Below, piece by piece: positions 25,379 through 35,062 of a stretch of 64,000 bases of DNA. The stretch covers positions 1-64,000 of the forward strand of contig NZ_JAJDOO010000017.1 of assembly GCF_020595055.1 (NCBI RefSeq), in the 5' to 3' direction. The position numbers and the translations under genes were made by a program. Positions within the stretch are counted from its first letter, which is position 1. Each line of letters starts with the position of its first letter. The notes beneath the pieces were generated by a model that was not told the origin of the DNA, did no database searches, and saw nothing but the letters and a program-made list of their open reading frames with translations. The stretch comes from Desulfosporosinus shakirovi. GTDB taxonomy: Bacteria > Bacillota > Desulfitobacteriia > Desulfitobacteriales > Desulfitobacteriaceae.

Positions 25379-26842
25379 GTGGAGACGTTGTCATTTCTAT
25401 TTCAACCTCTAAGGATGGTGACAAAAGTGGCGTCTGAACATAAACAACAAAATTTTAACCAACAAGACTCTTATACGTTTGAGTTTAAAAAAACCCTCGA
25501 ACAGCAGTTTTTACAACAGATTATTGACAATTCATCGGATGCGATATTTGTTATCGATAAACGTGGCAACGTTCTCTTGGCTAACTCAGGAACGGAGAAA
25601 TTTATGGGATGTAAGGCGGAAGAGCTGATTGGGGAGAATGTAAAGGATTTACTGAAAAGAGGTATCTATGACTGTTCTCCATCCATGAAAGCTATTAAAA
25701 CACGTTCTATTGTATCAGGGAATGTTAGAAATAGGCTCGGAATTCAGTTTATGGTTACCAGTAATCCGTTACTGGATGAAAATGGTGAGATTGTTATGGT
25801 CATCACTAATGCACGTGATAAAAATTTGGTTGATGAGTATATAGCGGCTTTAGATAAAGAAAGATTATCTGTGAATCGTTATAAAACTGCGGTAGAGTAT
25901 TTGAGTGATGTGGATTTGGAGAATAAAGAGCTCGTGGCCGAGAGTCAGCAAATGCGCCAAATTATGAAAATCAGTAATGTTATAGCGAAAACAGACAGTA
26001 CTGTAATGTTGATCGGAGAAACAGGTACTGGTAAAGAAATAATGGCTAGACATATTCATCGCAATAGTCTTCGATCGAAAGAACCGTTTATCCCCGTAAA
26101 TTGTGCAGCGATTCCTCATGAATTACTGGAGTCGGAATTCTTTGGCTATGTGCGAGGGGCCTTCACGGGTGCAAATCCGCAAGGAAAACCGGGGTTGTTT
26201 GAAATTGCCGATAAAGGGACTTTGTTTTTGGATGAAATTGCTGAATTGACACTAGCGATGCAGGCTAAGCTGCTAAGAGTTTTAGAATCCAGTGAAGTCC
26301 AAAGGTTAGGTGATACGACCATTTACAAGGCCAATGTTCGATTTATCGCTGCTACGAATAGAGATTTAAAAGTAATGATGAGGCAAAAATTGTTTAGAAG
26401 TGACTTATACTATCGCCTTAATGTAATACCCATTGATTTACCGCCTTTAAAAGAAAGACCTGAGGATATCATTGCCTTTGCTCATAAATTTTTGGAGGAA
26501 TTGAATAGAAAATACACTCTCAAGAAGAGATTTTCTATACAAGCGACACAAGCATTTTTAAAATATAGTTGGCCTGGAAATGTCCGAGAATTGCGGAATG
26601 TTATTGAAAGATTAGTGATTACGTCAGCTAATGACACTTTGAATTTTGATTATGATTTAGAATGTTTTCCTGAGATTAATATAGCTTATCAAGGAACTCT
26701 AAAAAGTGTTATGAAAGCCGTGGAAGAGAAGTATATAAATCAAGTTCTGGAAGAATGCAATGGACGAGTAGACGAAGCAGCTCGGAGATTAGGAGTCCAC
26801 CGCTCCTTGCTGTATCGAAAGCGCGAAGTAAAATCCACATGA
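25379..26842 (+). CDS. PAS-domain sigma-54-dependent activator (butyrate cluster)
   Basis: Enhancer-binding protein. A PAS domain (about residues 42-150) would sense a small ligand or redox state. The AAA+ domain carries Walker A 'GETGTGKE' at 214, the sigma-54-contact loop 'GAFTGA' at 261 and Walker B 'LFLDEIAE' at 283. A Fis-type helix-turn-helix ends the protein ('GRVDEAARRLGVHRSLLYRKR'). Start is GTG 25379 or the TTG just before it; neither has a strong ribosome binding site, and a later start is possible. By position it should activate the sigma-54 promoter at 18415. Confidence 0.9.
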   Translation: METLSFLFQPLRMVTKVASEHKQQNFNQQDSYTFEFKKTLEQQFLQQIIDNSSDAIFVIDKRGNVLLANSGTEKFMGCKAEELIGENVKDLLKRGIYDCSPSMKAIKTRSIVSGNVRNRLGIQFMVTSNPLLDENGEIVMVITNARDKNLVDEYIAALDKERLSVNRYKTAVEYLSDVDLENKELVAESQQMRQIMKISNVIAKTDSTVMLIGETGTGKEIMARHIHRNSLRSKEPFIPVNCAAIPHELLESEFFGYVRGAFTGANPQGKPGLFEIADKGTLFLDEIAELTLAMQAKLLRVLESSEVQRLGDTTIYKANVRFIAATNRDLKVMMRQKLFRSDLYYRLNVIPIDLPPLKERPEDIIAFAHKFLEELNRKYTLKKRFSIQATQAFLKYSWPGNVRELRNVIERLVITSANDTLNFDYDLECFPEINIAYQGTLKSVMKAVEEKYINQVLEECNGRVDEAARRLGVHRSLLYRKREVKST

Positions 26843-26983
26843 CAAAACGTTACAGATACAGTTTTTAACAATTTAGCCACTTTTTCTTTACGATCTATTA
26901 TAGAATAACTTATAATAAACAAGACACTCATGTTGGAGTGTCTTTGGCTTTGGCGAATTATTTCTTATGAGAGGAACAAAATT

Positions 26984-27751
26984 ATGTGCTTGATCTTATT
27001 TGCATATAACTGCCATCCAAATTATCGTCTAATTCTCGCGGCTAATAGGGATGAGTATTTCCAGAGGCCAACAGAAAAGGCTCATTTCTGGGAGTCTTAC
27101 CCTTGGGTTTTAGCTGGCAGGGATTTGGAAATGCGGGGAACTTGGATGGGAATAACCAGTTCAGGGCGTTTTGCTGCACTGACAAACTATCGAGATCCTT
27201 CTCAACAGCTTACGAATGCTGAATCTAGGGGGAAGCTGGTCAGTGACTTTTTATGCATGAATGAATGCCCAACCAATTACTTACAAGATGTCGTAAAATA
27301 TTGCGAACTTTATAATCCGTTTAATGTCATAGCAGGAGATTCATCATGTCTTGTATATTATTCTAAACAAACATCGGAGCTTAAGGAACTTAAACCTGGG
27401 ATCTATGGTCTTAGTAATCATCTCATAGATACACCTTGGCCTAAAGTCCTAAAAGGGAAACAAGCACTAGCCAATTACATAGAAAATAAAATCTTGATCA
27501 AAGCTCAAGCTCTTTTTGAGATTTTGGCCGATGAAGAAAAGGCAATGGATCACGAATTGCCGAATACCGGGATTAATTATGCTTTTGAGAAACAGCTATC
27601 CTCAATCTTTATTAAAGGTATGGATTATGGAACAAGGTCTTCTACGGTGCTATTGATTGATCGCAGCAATCATGTGATATTTACAGAGAAAAGTTTTTCC
27701 CCTGGCCAGAAAAACTCTATTGAAGTTAGCCATGAATTCAAAATAATATAA
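26984..27751 (+). CDS. NRDE family protein (TANGO2-like)
   Basis: 255-residue protein of the NRDE/TANGO2 family. The start at 26984 is chosen because the family begins with Met-Cys ('MCLILFAYNCHP'), in which Cys2 is the presumed N-terminal nucleophile of an Ntn-hydrolase-like fold. The name-giving 'AANRDE' motif follows at residue 20, then 'WVLAGRDLEMRGTWMGI'. Role in bacteria is poorly known; links to heme or lipid handling come from eukaryotic homologues. AGAGGAAC upstream serves as ribosome binding site. Monocistronic. Confidence 0.88.
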   Translation: MCLILFAYNCHPNYRLILAANRDEYFQRPTEKAHFWESYPWVLAGRDLEMRGTWMGITSSGRFAALTNYRDPSQQLTNAESRGKLVSDFLCMNECPTNYLQDVVKYCELYNPFNVIAGDSSCLVYYSKQTSELKELKPGIYGLSNHLIDTPWPKVLKGKQALANYIENKILIKAQALFEILADEEKAMDHELPNTGINYAFEKQLSSIFIKGMDYGTRSSTVLLIDRSNHVIFTEKSFSPGQKNSIEVSHEFKII

Positions 27752-27835
27752 CGGCAACTAAATTTAGATACCTTGAATCTCTTACAGAGAATGATAGTAT
27801 AGAAAATAATTTAAAATTTTAAATGAGGTACGATT

Positions 27836-29425
27836 ATGTCAAACAATAATCAGAAGCCAGTGATTCTTTTAGATCAGGTTCAATCCCCTCTAAATAAGCT
27901 CGAGCCCCTTACCAGGAAGGTATTCTTATCTCTTAACCCGCCTGGCCCACAAGATAACCGAGCAGATGTGGACCAAATACGTCAAGCGTTAGAGCGCAGT
28001 TGCGATGGCTTTGTATATATGCCGTTGGCAATAATGCCTAAGATACCTAGCATATGCAGGGGTGCCAATTGGCAACTTACAGCCACAGTAGCAGACACTG
28101 GACACGCCTGGGAATTAATTGACATAGAACCCGGCGATACTGCCCAAGAACATTACGGGTTGGCCATAGACATTGGAACAACAACCGTGGTTGTATACCT
28201 GATCAATCTCTGCGATGGCACGGTACTTAAACATGCTGCTGACTATAATGATCAGATTGCCATGGGTGAGGATTTACTGACCCGAATTCGCCATGCATCA
28301 GAACCGGGCGGTTTAGCAAGCCTGAAATCGGCGGTTTTGAATACCCTCAATCGTCTGATAAAGTGTCTTTATCCGTTGCCCACTGAGACAAGTAAGATTA
28401 CCGCGGCAGCAATAGGGGCAAATACGACCATGATTCATCTTTTGTTAGGTCTGGACCCTGCTTCAATCTGCCGCGCTCCATATACTCCGGTTGTTAATAA
28501 TCCGGGATTGATTCCGGCGGGAGAAATTGGCCTTGATATTGCCCCCTTGGCCCCAGTCTATTGCTTGCCCAGTATAGGCAGTTTTCTTGGTGGAGACGTC
28601 ATAGGAGGAATATTGGTTAGTGGCATGCACCAACAGTCTGACATTTCCCTTTTTGTCGACATAGGGACAAATGGGGAAATCGTGTTAGGTAATGAAGAGT
28701 GGCTTGTCGCATGTGCTGGTGCAGCCGGACCGGCTCTGGAAGGCGGGGTTACAACCTATGGAATGCGGGCAGAACCAGGAGCAGTAGATCATGTTTCCAT
28801 TGATCCAAAGACAGGCTGGGTACATTATTCAACAGTAGGAAATCTCCCTGCTCGCGGTATTTGCGGTTCAGGCCTGGTGGACACACTTGCCGGACTTTTC
28901 CTTAGCGGCATTATTAATCGAACTGCTCGTTTTCAGAACGGACAGAAGGAGTTTGTTATAGTCCCTGCCCATGAATCAGCCTCTGGAGAAGACATTGTTG
29001 TTTCTCAGGTCGATATTAATAATTTTATGGCGACTAAAGGGGCAGTCAACGCAGCTACGGATCTATTGATAGAAAATGTTGGATGTGATTGGCGAGAAAT
29101 TAGTCATTTCTACGCTGCTGGGGCTTTTGGCCAATATCTGCCAATTGAGTCTGCCGTTACGATAGGTCTCTACCCTGATCTTCCAAGAACAGCGATCGTG
29201 CGCCTAGGTAACAGTTCAGGTGAAGCGGCCCGCCAAGTGCTCTTGTCCCGTTGCAAGCGTTTGGAAGCAGAAGGGATCGCAGGAAAAGCAACATATTTTG
29301 AGCTAAATGCTGATTCTGCTTTTATGGACAAGTTCGTCAGCAGCAAATTTCTGCCTCATACTGATCTAGATCGCTATCCTAGTGTCAGGGGAAGGCTCTT
29401 AGAGGTTTTCACTGACAAGAGCTGA
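27836..29425 (+). CDS. ASKHA-domain protein (DUF4445), corrinoid activator-like, lacking ferredoxin domain
   Basis: 529 residues related to the ATP-dependent reductive activators of corrinoid proteins (RamA/RACo type, DUF4445). The ASKHA nucleotide-binding signatures are clear: '[17 protein letters not shown]' near residue 106 and '[33 protein letters not shown]' near 276, then '[14 protein letters not shown]'. The [2Fe-2S] domain normally at the N-terminus is absent; the protein begins directly with the linker domain. It would need a separate electron donor, or has a different role. Its end overlaps the convergent gene at 29399 by 27 bases. Confidence 0.82.
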   Translation: MSNNNQKPVILLDQVQSPLNKLEPLTRKVFLSLNPPGPQDNRADVDQIRQALERSCDGFVYMPLAIMPKIPSICRGANWQLTATVADTGHAWELIDIEPGDTAQEHYGLAIDIGTTTVVVYLINLCDGTVLKHAADYNDQIAMGEDLLTRIRHASEPGGLASLKSAVLNTLNRLIKCLYPLPTETSKITAAAIGANTTMIHLLLGLDPASICRAPYTPVVNNPGLIPAGEIGLDIAPLAPVYCLPSIGSFLGGDVIGGILVSGMHQQSDISLFVDIGTNGEIVLGNEEWLVACAGAAGPALEGGVTTYGMRAEPGAVDHVSIDPKTGWVHYSTVGNLPARGICGSGLVDTLAGLFLSGIINRTARFQNGQKEFVIVPAHESASGEDIVVSQVDINNFMATKGAVNAATDLLIENVGCDWREISHFYAAGAFGQYLPIESAVTIGLYPDLPRTAIVRLGNSSGEAARQVLLSRCKRLEAEGIAGKATYFELNADSAFMDKFVSSKFLPHTDLDRYPSVRGRLLEVFTDKS

Positions 29426-30400
29426 CCAGTTTTTTCCTTTATAGGCGTTATAACCACGTGTATGTGCATACCCATAAATTTTAGTACCCATAGTACTTTT
29501 TTCGAAAATATAACCGTAAGTTTCCCCATTAATAGCTAATTGGGCAGCCTTAAGGTGCTTCAAATTGTCTGTAAGTATACCCTTGCGATTTCGGCAGGCA
29601 ATGACGTATCCAGCGCTGTTTATAATAAATATATCTCCATTCTTTCCTATTCGGGCAGAATCGATAATGTCGTAGATGTAGTTCCAATTGAATCGAGTAG
29701 AAAAATATCCGATTATTTGACCTCCATCATTACGAATTGGGCATGTATACGCCACGGTATGAGATTTAGCAACCGTGGAATAGTAAAGGTCACTTACCGA
29801 TATGGTATTTTCAACCTTGGCAGCTTTAAACCAGTCTCTATCCGCCATGCTCTGGCCGATAAGTTCGTGATGAACACCAGCGGCAACGATTATTCCTTCA
29901 GGGTCTAATACGTATAGGTCATTATAGACCTCATAAATATCAACTAGTTTTTTTAGTAAGCTATTGGCAATTGAAGAACGGTCACTAATCGTTGTGCAGA
30001 AGCAGTTTTTAACTTTATCGAAACCAGCCCAGGCTTGGGCATCGCAATTGCGTTCGAAAAGGTTCCGATCAATCTTATCAATTGTGTCATAGGCCACATC
30101 GGCCATTCGTACAGCCATTACCTCGTTTGCTTTACTTTGAATATTTTCAATGATCGTTGTACTCTCTTTAGTTGAAGCTAAACTTCGTGTAGCGAGTTTT
30201 TTAATTTCGTCCGCTACTACGCTAAAGCCACGACCAGCTTCACCTGCTCTGGCTGCTTCAATGGCAGAATTTAGAGATAAGAGGTTTGTGTGCTGGGCTA
30301 TTTGCCGGATGGATTCAATGACTTGACCCATTTCCTGGTTCGCGTCCTTGAGTTCGCTTAGTAGAATTGATGTATCGATAACGAGATTTTCGTTTGCCAT
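29399..30400 (-). CDS. Soluble chemotaxis-type signalling protein with C-terminal Cache-like domain
   Basis: 333 residues with an inverted arrangement. The MCP signalling hairpin comes first: '[38 protein letters not shown]' at about residues 33-70 is the CheA/CheW-binding tip. A sensor region resembling a Cache domain follows ('[31 protein letters not shown]', '[15 protein letters not shown]'). There is no transmembrane segment and no HAMP domain, and the MCP helix bundle is much shorter than usual. A cytoplasmic ligand sensor is likely. The preceding terminator at 30421 separates it from the upstream gene. Confidence 0.8.
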   Translation of the reverse strand: MANENLVIDTSILLSELKDANQEMGQVIESIRQIAQHTNLLSLNSAIEAARAGEAGRGFSVVADEIKKLATRSLASTKESTTIIENIQSKANEVMAVRMADVAYDTIDKIDRNLFERNCDAQAWAGFDKVKNCFCTTISDRSSIANSLLKKLVDIYEVYNDLYVLDPEGIIVAAGVHHELIGQSMADRDWFKAAKVENTISVSDLYYSTVAKSHTVAYTCPIRNDGGQIIGYFSTRFNWNYIYDIIDSARIGKNGDIFIINSAGYVIACRNRKGILTDNLKHLKAAQLAINGETYGYIFEKSTMGTKIYGYAHTRGYNAYKGKNWSALVSENL

Positions 30401-30420
30401 GTAGATCTGATCACCCCTAA

Positions 30421-30454
30421 ATAAAAATAGCCGACCTGAAAAAAACAGGTCGGC
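30421..30454 (-). terminator. Rho-independent terminator (minus strand)
   Basis: Nine-base perfect stem (30430-30438 with 30446-30454), loop of seven A/T, followed on the minus strand by TATTTTTAT. It ends the hypothetical gene at 30546. Confidence 0.85.
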
Positions 30455-30545
30455 ACCTTTGCCAATCTTTTTTCATTATACGACAGTCCTAGGAATTTGC
30501 AACGATTTCTTTTCAGGAAATAATCTTGATAAGAGCTGTTATATG

Positions 30546-30953
30546 TTAACTCTCACAGTCGGAATGGGGTACTTCAAACAATAATTTACTAAAGGTAAGT
30601 ACATCGTTGAATTCGATAAAGTTATAGTCACTAATCTGGGCTTTTTCCATAAGGAGTGATATGGGAGTTGTTGTGAGGATAACATCTTTGGGCTGAAGTA
30701 ATTGGTCAATTAGGCCAAAATGTTGAGGGTTAAAGCGGATAGCAATGTGGATTTCATTTTCCCAGGTTACTTGCAGGACATAGGCATCCTTAAGTTCTGT
30801 TGCAAACCAATGATAGGTATATTTAGAAAGGCCGGACTGGTTAATGGACCGGACTTGTTCGCTAAATTCTTTAACATAGAGAATAAGTACATCCCGACCG
30901 TTTTCTAGCTTGCCAAAAGCAGATTGTTCAGGTGAATAAGCCTGAGTAAACAT
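30546..30953 (-). CDS. Hypothetical protein, 135 aa
   Basis: No family recognised. Start is placed at the ATG at 30953 because GGGGGAATTCT precedes it; an in-frame ATG six codons earlier has a poorer site. The protein is soluble, mixed alpha/beta and without Cys clusters. 'ILTTTPISLLMEKAQISDYNFIEFNDVLTFSKLLFEV' forms the C-terminal part. It could be a small ligand-binding or regulatory protein; nothing in the surroundings indicates a job. Confidence 0.6.
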   Translation of the reverse strand: MFTQAYSPEQSAFGKLENGRDVLILYVKEFSEQVRSINQSGLSKYTYHWFATELKDAYVLQVTWENEIHIAIRFNPQHFGLIDQLLQPKDVILTTTPISLLMEKAQISDYNFIEFNDVLTFSKLLFEVPHSDCES

Positions 30954-31063
30954 AGAATTCCCCCAATTCATTGGACGCGTCCTGTCCTCTTATGTATATT
31001 GCAATTATAGACTATTTGTTTGTTAGAGTGAAGGGATAATCAATTCGGAAAGAAGGGAAATCA

Positions 31064-31315
31064 ATGGGCAATCCTTGTGGAATGACAAAGGCTAAGATTT
31101 ATGAGGAAACTGAGGTATATGGGATACCTGTTTATTATGGTTCTGGGGTTAATCCCGTCAATTCTCCTGCTCAGCTTTTTGTAGCGTGGGGCAGAGGGTC
31201 TTTATCTAATGGTTTGATCCATACTTTTAATATTGAATCAAAAGATCAAGGGGTATTGTGGTTTATTGATGAGCATGAGGCAGAGGCTCAATATGTCAAA
31301 TACAAGAAATTCTAA
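31064..31315 (+). CDS. Hypothetical protein, 83 aa
   Basis: Small single gene with AAAGAAGGGA upstream of the ATG. The product has a short Cys at position 5 and a beta-rich composition ('GIPVYYGSGVNPVNSPAQLFVAWGRG'). No family recognised. It lies divergently from the minus-strand gene ending at 30953. Confidence 0.55.
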   Translation: MGNPCGMTKAKIYEETEVYGIPVYYGSGVNPVNSPAQLFVAWGRGSLSNGLIHTFNIESKDQGVLWFIDEHEAEAQYVKYKKF

Positions 31316-31371
31316 GCAATATCAAATAGATAAGCATCTGAAGCAGAAGGGAAGATGCCAATAATTTCTAA

Positions 31372-31470
31372 TTATTTTACCAACGACGACGCCCCCACCG
31401 CGTGGAACAACATTATCAAAGGAAACCGACGCCAAAAACGCCTGCGATGTCTGCGACTCCATCTGTCCAT
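31372..31470 (-). CDS. Possible 32-residue arginine-rich peptide
   Basis: Thirty-three codons on the minus strand, preceded by AGGAGG 11 bases upstream. The product starts with an Arg/Trp-rich stretch ('MDRWSRRHRRRFWRRFP') and then a hydrophobic patch. The local sequence is GC-richer than its flanks, so it may equally be the remnant of a longer gene in another frame. The rest of the 467-base gap carries only the efflux promoter. Confidence 0.25.
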   Translation of the reverse strand: MDRWSRRHRRRFWRRFPLIMLFHAVGASSLVK

Positions 31471-31691
31471 TAAAAATCAATCCTCCTCATAAGACTTAAC
31501 GGTTTTTAGCTAGTTCAACGCCAGTTAGCGCATAATGTTATTCGCTAACTCATAATCCATTATAGGGGATTGGCGATTTGTCTCGTTCCGTTATATTCCA
31601 TTGCGTTTCTAAAAATAAAGGGCGCTTTTTTATTGTCAGCATGTGTGGATCACACGATTTGGATGGAAAAACTAAAAGTGAAAAATAGCTA

Positions 31692-31720
31692 TTGACATAA
31701 CTTTAAAATCGCAGTAAATT
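31692..31720 (+). promoter_or_regulatory. Sigma-A promoter of the efflux operon
   Basis: TTGACA (31692-31697), 17-base spacer, TAAATT (31715-31720). About 60 bases before the adaptor lipoprotein start. Confidence 0.65.
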
Positions 31721-31782
31721 AAAGTTTGTTCCAAATGTACGTGTGCGAACAATTCTTACAGAAACGAAAAAGGGGGATTGGA

Positions 31783-32748
31783 ATGAAAAGAGTGGTCGGT
31801 ATCCTATTAATTATTAGTGTTTTGCTTACAGGATGTAATAGTACAAGTCAAAAAGTTGAAACCGATACTGCTGTTGAAGTAATAAAACCTGTGTTTGTAA
31901 TGGCAGGAATCGTTGATGCTAACGAAAAGGCCCAGATCACAAGCAAACTATCGGCTAAAGTATCTGATATTTCCGTTGAAGCAGGCTCAGTAGTAAAAAA
32001 AGGTGATTCCTTGATTACACTGGATACAAAAGATATTGAGGCTCAAGTGGCACAGGCTGAGGCCGGAGTTAATACAGCTCAGGCAAACTTAATTAAGATG
32101 CAGGCTGGAGCGCGACCGGAGCAGATAGCTCAAGCACAGTCAGCTCTGGACAGTGCTGAAATAAGCTATACTAATTCCAAAAATAACTTTGATCGAAACC
32201 AACAACTTTTATCAGCCGGAGCAATATCTCAATCTCAGTTTGAAACCGCTCAGACTCAGTTAGCTTCGGTGCAAGCACAATATAAATCTGCACAAGATCA
32301 GCTAAATCTGTTAATCATGGGAGAAACAGAAGAGTCTTTAAATGTCTTGCGAGCGCAAGTCGCACAGTCCCAAGCAGCCTTAGAATTTGCTAAAACTCAG
32401 TTGACTAATGGTACGATAGTATCTCCGATTTCTGGCATAGTTAGTGCAAAAAATATTAATCTTGGAGAATTGGCCTCCCCAGGGGCTATCTTGATTTCCG
32501 TAGTAAATGTTGACTCGTTGTATATAAAAGCTTCTCTGCCTGAAGGACTTATGGGGGATGTAAGTGTTGGGGAAGAAGTTGTTGTTAAAGTTGCGGAAAT
32601 TAAAGATCAAGAATTCAAGGGAAAAATTTCACTGATAGATCCGGTGATCGACTCTCGCAGTAAAAGTGTTTTAGTGAGAATTCAAGTAGATAACCCCGAC
32701 TCAATCTTAAAACCTGGAATGCTGGCTGAAATCGGCCTTATTAAATAG
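31783..32748 (+). CDS. Efflux adaptor lipoprotein (HlyD/MFP family)
   Basis: Periplasmic-adaptor-type lipoprotein, 321 aa. Signal peptide with lipobox 'LLTGC' (Cys near residue 19) anchors it outside the membrane. A biotinyl-lipoyl half motif 'VEAGSVVKKGDSLITLDTKDIEAQ' is followed by a Gln/Ala-rich coiled coil (about residues 88-200), the second lipoyl half 'GTIVSPISGIVSAKNINLGELASPG' and a beta-barrel. Start at 31783 follows AAAGGGGG. It is followed by a second adaptor and an MFS pump, an unusual two-adaptor set. Confidence 0.88.
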   Translation: MKRVVGILLIISVLLTGCNSTSQKVETDTAVEVIKPVFVMAGIVDANEKAQITSKLSAKVSDISVEAGSVVKKGDSLITLDTKDIEAQVAQAEAGVNTAQANLIKMQAGARPEQIAQAQSALDSAEISYTNSKNNFDRNQQLLSAGAISQSQFETAQTQLASVQAQYKSAQDQLNLLIMGETEESLNVLRAQVAQSQAALEFAKTQLTNGTIVSPISGIVSAKNINLGELASPGAILISVVNVDSLYIKASLPEGLMGDVSVGEEVVVKVAEIKDQEFKGKISLIDPVIDSRSKSVLVRIQVDNPDSILKPGMLAEIGLIK

Positions 32749-32763
32749 GGGTAGGTGAAGAAT

Positions 32764-33417
32764 ATGGCTGACAAACGAAAAAAACTAATCTCTCTAATAA
32801 TTGTCGCGATGGTGATTGCCTTAGCCAGTGTTGGCAGCTATTACTGGTATGAAAATTCATATTTCGTTTCAACAGAGGATGCCCGAGTAGCAGGTGATCT
32901 AGTAAGCGTGAGTCCGCAGATTTCGGGGAAGCTTTTGGAACTGAATGTTGAAGAAGGTGATAAGGTCATTAAGGATCAAATCCTAGGGCGTCAGGGGATG
33001 AGCAACCCTCAGGAGTCTAACATAGATCAAACTGTTTTTAGAGCACCTATCAGCGGAATGGTTATTAAGAAGCAAGGAACTGTCGGGGAGTTTATTTCCA
33101 CAGGTCAAACCGTTGCCATAATCGTTGATCCTGAAAAGCTTTATATCAGTGCTAATATTGATGAAACAAAGCTTACAAAGATAAAACAAGGTCAGAAGGT
33201 AGATGTTACGATTGACCAATTTTCGAATAAGTCATTTTCTGGGACAGTTAAGTATGTTGGTCAAGCTTCAAATTCTGCGTTTGCCTTATTACCTTCATCA
33301 ACAAGCGGTACTTTCACGAAAGTCATCCAAAAAGTTCCTGTGAAAATTGAATTTGATAATAGTGATGTCACATTGCTGCCTGGTACTAATGCTGTCGTGA
33401 AGATTCATATTAAGTGA
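32764..33417 (+). CDS. EmrA-like adaptor, short form
   Basis: 217-residue HlyD/EmrA family membrane-fusion protein with one N-terminal transmembrane helix ('LISLIIVAMVIALASVGSYYWY'). 'STEDARVAGDLVSVSPQISGKLLELNVEEGDKV' is characteristic of EmrA. The coiled-coil hairpin between the two lipoyl halves is missing: 'ILGRQGMSN' runs straight into 'FRAPISGMVIKKQGTVGEF'. That makes it shorter than EmrA (~390 aa). Overlapping operon position between the lipoprotein and EmrB. Confidence 0.85.
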   Translation: MADKRKKLISLIIVAMVIALASVGSYYWYENSYFVSTEDARVAGDLVSVSPQISGKLLELNVEEGDKVIKDQILGRQGMSNPQESNIDQTVFRAPISGMVIKKQGTVGEFISTGQTVAIIVDPEKLYISANIDETKLTKIKQGQKVDVTIDQFSNKSFSGTVKYVGQASNSAFALLPSSTSGTFTKVIQKVPVKIEFDNSDVTLLPGTNAVVKIHIK

Positions 33418-33430
33418 TGGGGTGCATAAT

Positions 33431-35062
33431 ATGACAGGACATGACACACCAGAAAAGGATGATGACGGGTTATATAAGTGGTCGGCTTTACTTGTTGTTG
33501 TAATTGGTACGTTTATGGTGATGCTGGACAGCAGTATTGTTAATATTGCAATTCCCAAAATGATGAATGTTTTTGGCTCTGATTTGGAGACAGTAAAGTG
33601 GATACTAACTGGATACACACTTGCAATGGGTGCTGTAGTGCCTATAACCGGCTTCATCAGTGATACTTTTGGGATAAAAAAGCTGTTTATTGGGGCGTTA
33701 GGGCTCTTTACTATAGGATCATTTTTATGCGGCTTTGCTTGGAGTACTAATACCATGATCTCTTTTCGTGTGATACAGGCAATAGGCGGCGGTGCTATTA
33801 TGCCAGTGGGTATGTCCTATATTATGCAGATTTTCCCCATTCATGAACGGGGAAAGGCCCTGGGCTTTTGGGGAATTGCTTCAATGTCCGCTCCTGCTAT
33901 AGGACCTACTCTGGGCGGATATATCATTCAATATATGGATTGGCGCTTTATTTTCTATGTAAACGTTCCAGTTGGTGTAATTGGCGTTATAGTGGCTGCT
34001 TTGTTACTGAGGGAGACCACTCTCAAACCGTATAAAGGAAATTTTGATTACGTGGGCTTTATCTCCTCAATTTCTGCTATTGTCAGCCTTCTGTACGTTT
34101 TCGGTGAAGGTAATTCGATTGACTGGGGAAATGTAAAATTTCCACTTATTCTTGTTTTTGGTTTATTTAGTCTTCTGATATTCGTGGTAAATGAACTAAC
34201 CCACCCCGAGCCATTACTTGAATTAAGGGTCTTTAAAGTATATAATTTTACACTAAGTCAAGTAATTTCAGGTGTAACAACTTTGGCAATGATGGGTGGC
34301 ATGTATGTCTTACCTTTGTTCTTGCAAAATATAAGAGGGTATACGGCAATGGAAACCGGTTTAATCCTGTTCCCTTCCGCTATCGCTTCAGGATTAATGA
34401 TGCCCATAAGCGGTGCTCTGTTTGACAAATACGGAGCAAAAGTCGTTACAATTCCGGGACTTATCATTGTCGCCTTTGCTACCTATGAAATGTCCAAGTT
34501 TAACATGAACACTGCAATGTCAACAATAACCTTAGTAGCAGCTTTAAGAGGAATTGGACTTGGCTTTTCAATGATGCCTGTCAATACGGCGGGTTTGAAT
34601 GATGTGCCTAGGAACCTCTATGGAAAGGCAACGGCCTTGTCGACGACCGTTCGAAGTATATTAAGTGCCTTAGCAATAACATTTATGACGACTATGATTT
34701 CTACAAGATCAAGCGATAATTACGCTCGACTTACTGAGCAGATTACCTCCTTTAATCCAGCTTCTAACTCTCTGTTGAAGGGTTTGCAAGGGATTTATAT
34801 GAATAGCGGATTAACACAAGGAGATGCACATGGGACAGCGTTGACAACCCTTGGAACAATGATTTATGCCCAGTCTTATCTGGATGCCATGAACTATGTG
34901 ATTGCCATAACAGTTTTAGCAGTGGTTATTGCTATTTTCATGGTTCTAATGATGAGAAATAGTAAAAAATCTAAGAATAAAGAACCTGAAAAAAGTCTCG
35001 TCAAGGGGGAGGTATTAGATGGAACAGAATCAGAAGCTCGAATTGCAACAATCCTGGAGTAA
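33431..35062 (+). CDS. MFS multidrug transporter, DHA2 (EmrB/QacA) family
   Basis: Drug:H+ antiporter of the 14-helix DHA2 family, about 543 aa. Motif C-type and family signatures: 'FMVMLDSSIVNIAIPKM' in helix 1, 'TVKWILTGYTLAMGAVVPITGFISDTFGIKK' (motif A region) and 'GGGAIMPVGMSYIMQIFPIHERGKALGFWG'. Works with the two upstream adaptors. Its end overlaps the MarR gene by 44 bases, so expression of pump and regulator is coupled. Confidence 0.92.
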   Translation: MTGHDTPEKDDDGLYKWSALLVVVIGTFMVMLDSSIVNIAIPKMMNVFGSDLETVKWILTGYTLAMGAVVPITGFISDTFGIKKLFIGALGLFTIGSFLCGFAWSTNTMISFRVIQAIGGGAIMPVGMSYIMQIFPIHERGKALGFWGIASMSAPAIGPTLGGYIIQYMDWRFIFYVNVPVGVIGVIVAALLLRETTLKPYKGNFDYVGFISSISAIVSLLYVFGEGNSIDWGNVKFPLILVFGLFSLLIFVVNELTHPEPLLELRVFKVYNFTLSQVISGVTTLAMMGGMYVLPLFLQNIRGYTAMETGLILFPSAIASGLMMPISGALFDKYGAKVVTIPGLIIVAFATYEMSKFNMNTAMSTITLVAALRGIGLGFSMMPVNTAGLNDVPRNLYGKATALSTTVRSILSALAITFMTTMISTRSSDNYARLTEQITSFNPASNSLLKGLQGIYMNSGLTQGDAHGTALTTLGTMIYAQSYLDAMNYVIAITVLAVVIAIFMVLMMRNSKKSKNKEPEKSLVKGEVLDGTESEARIATILE

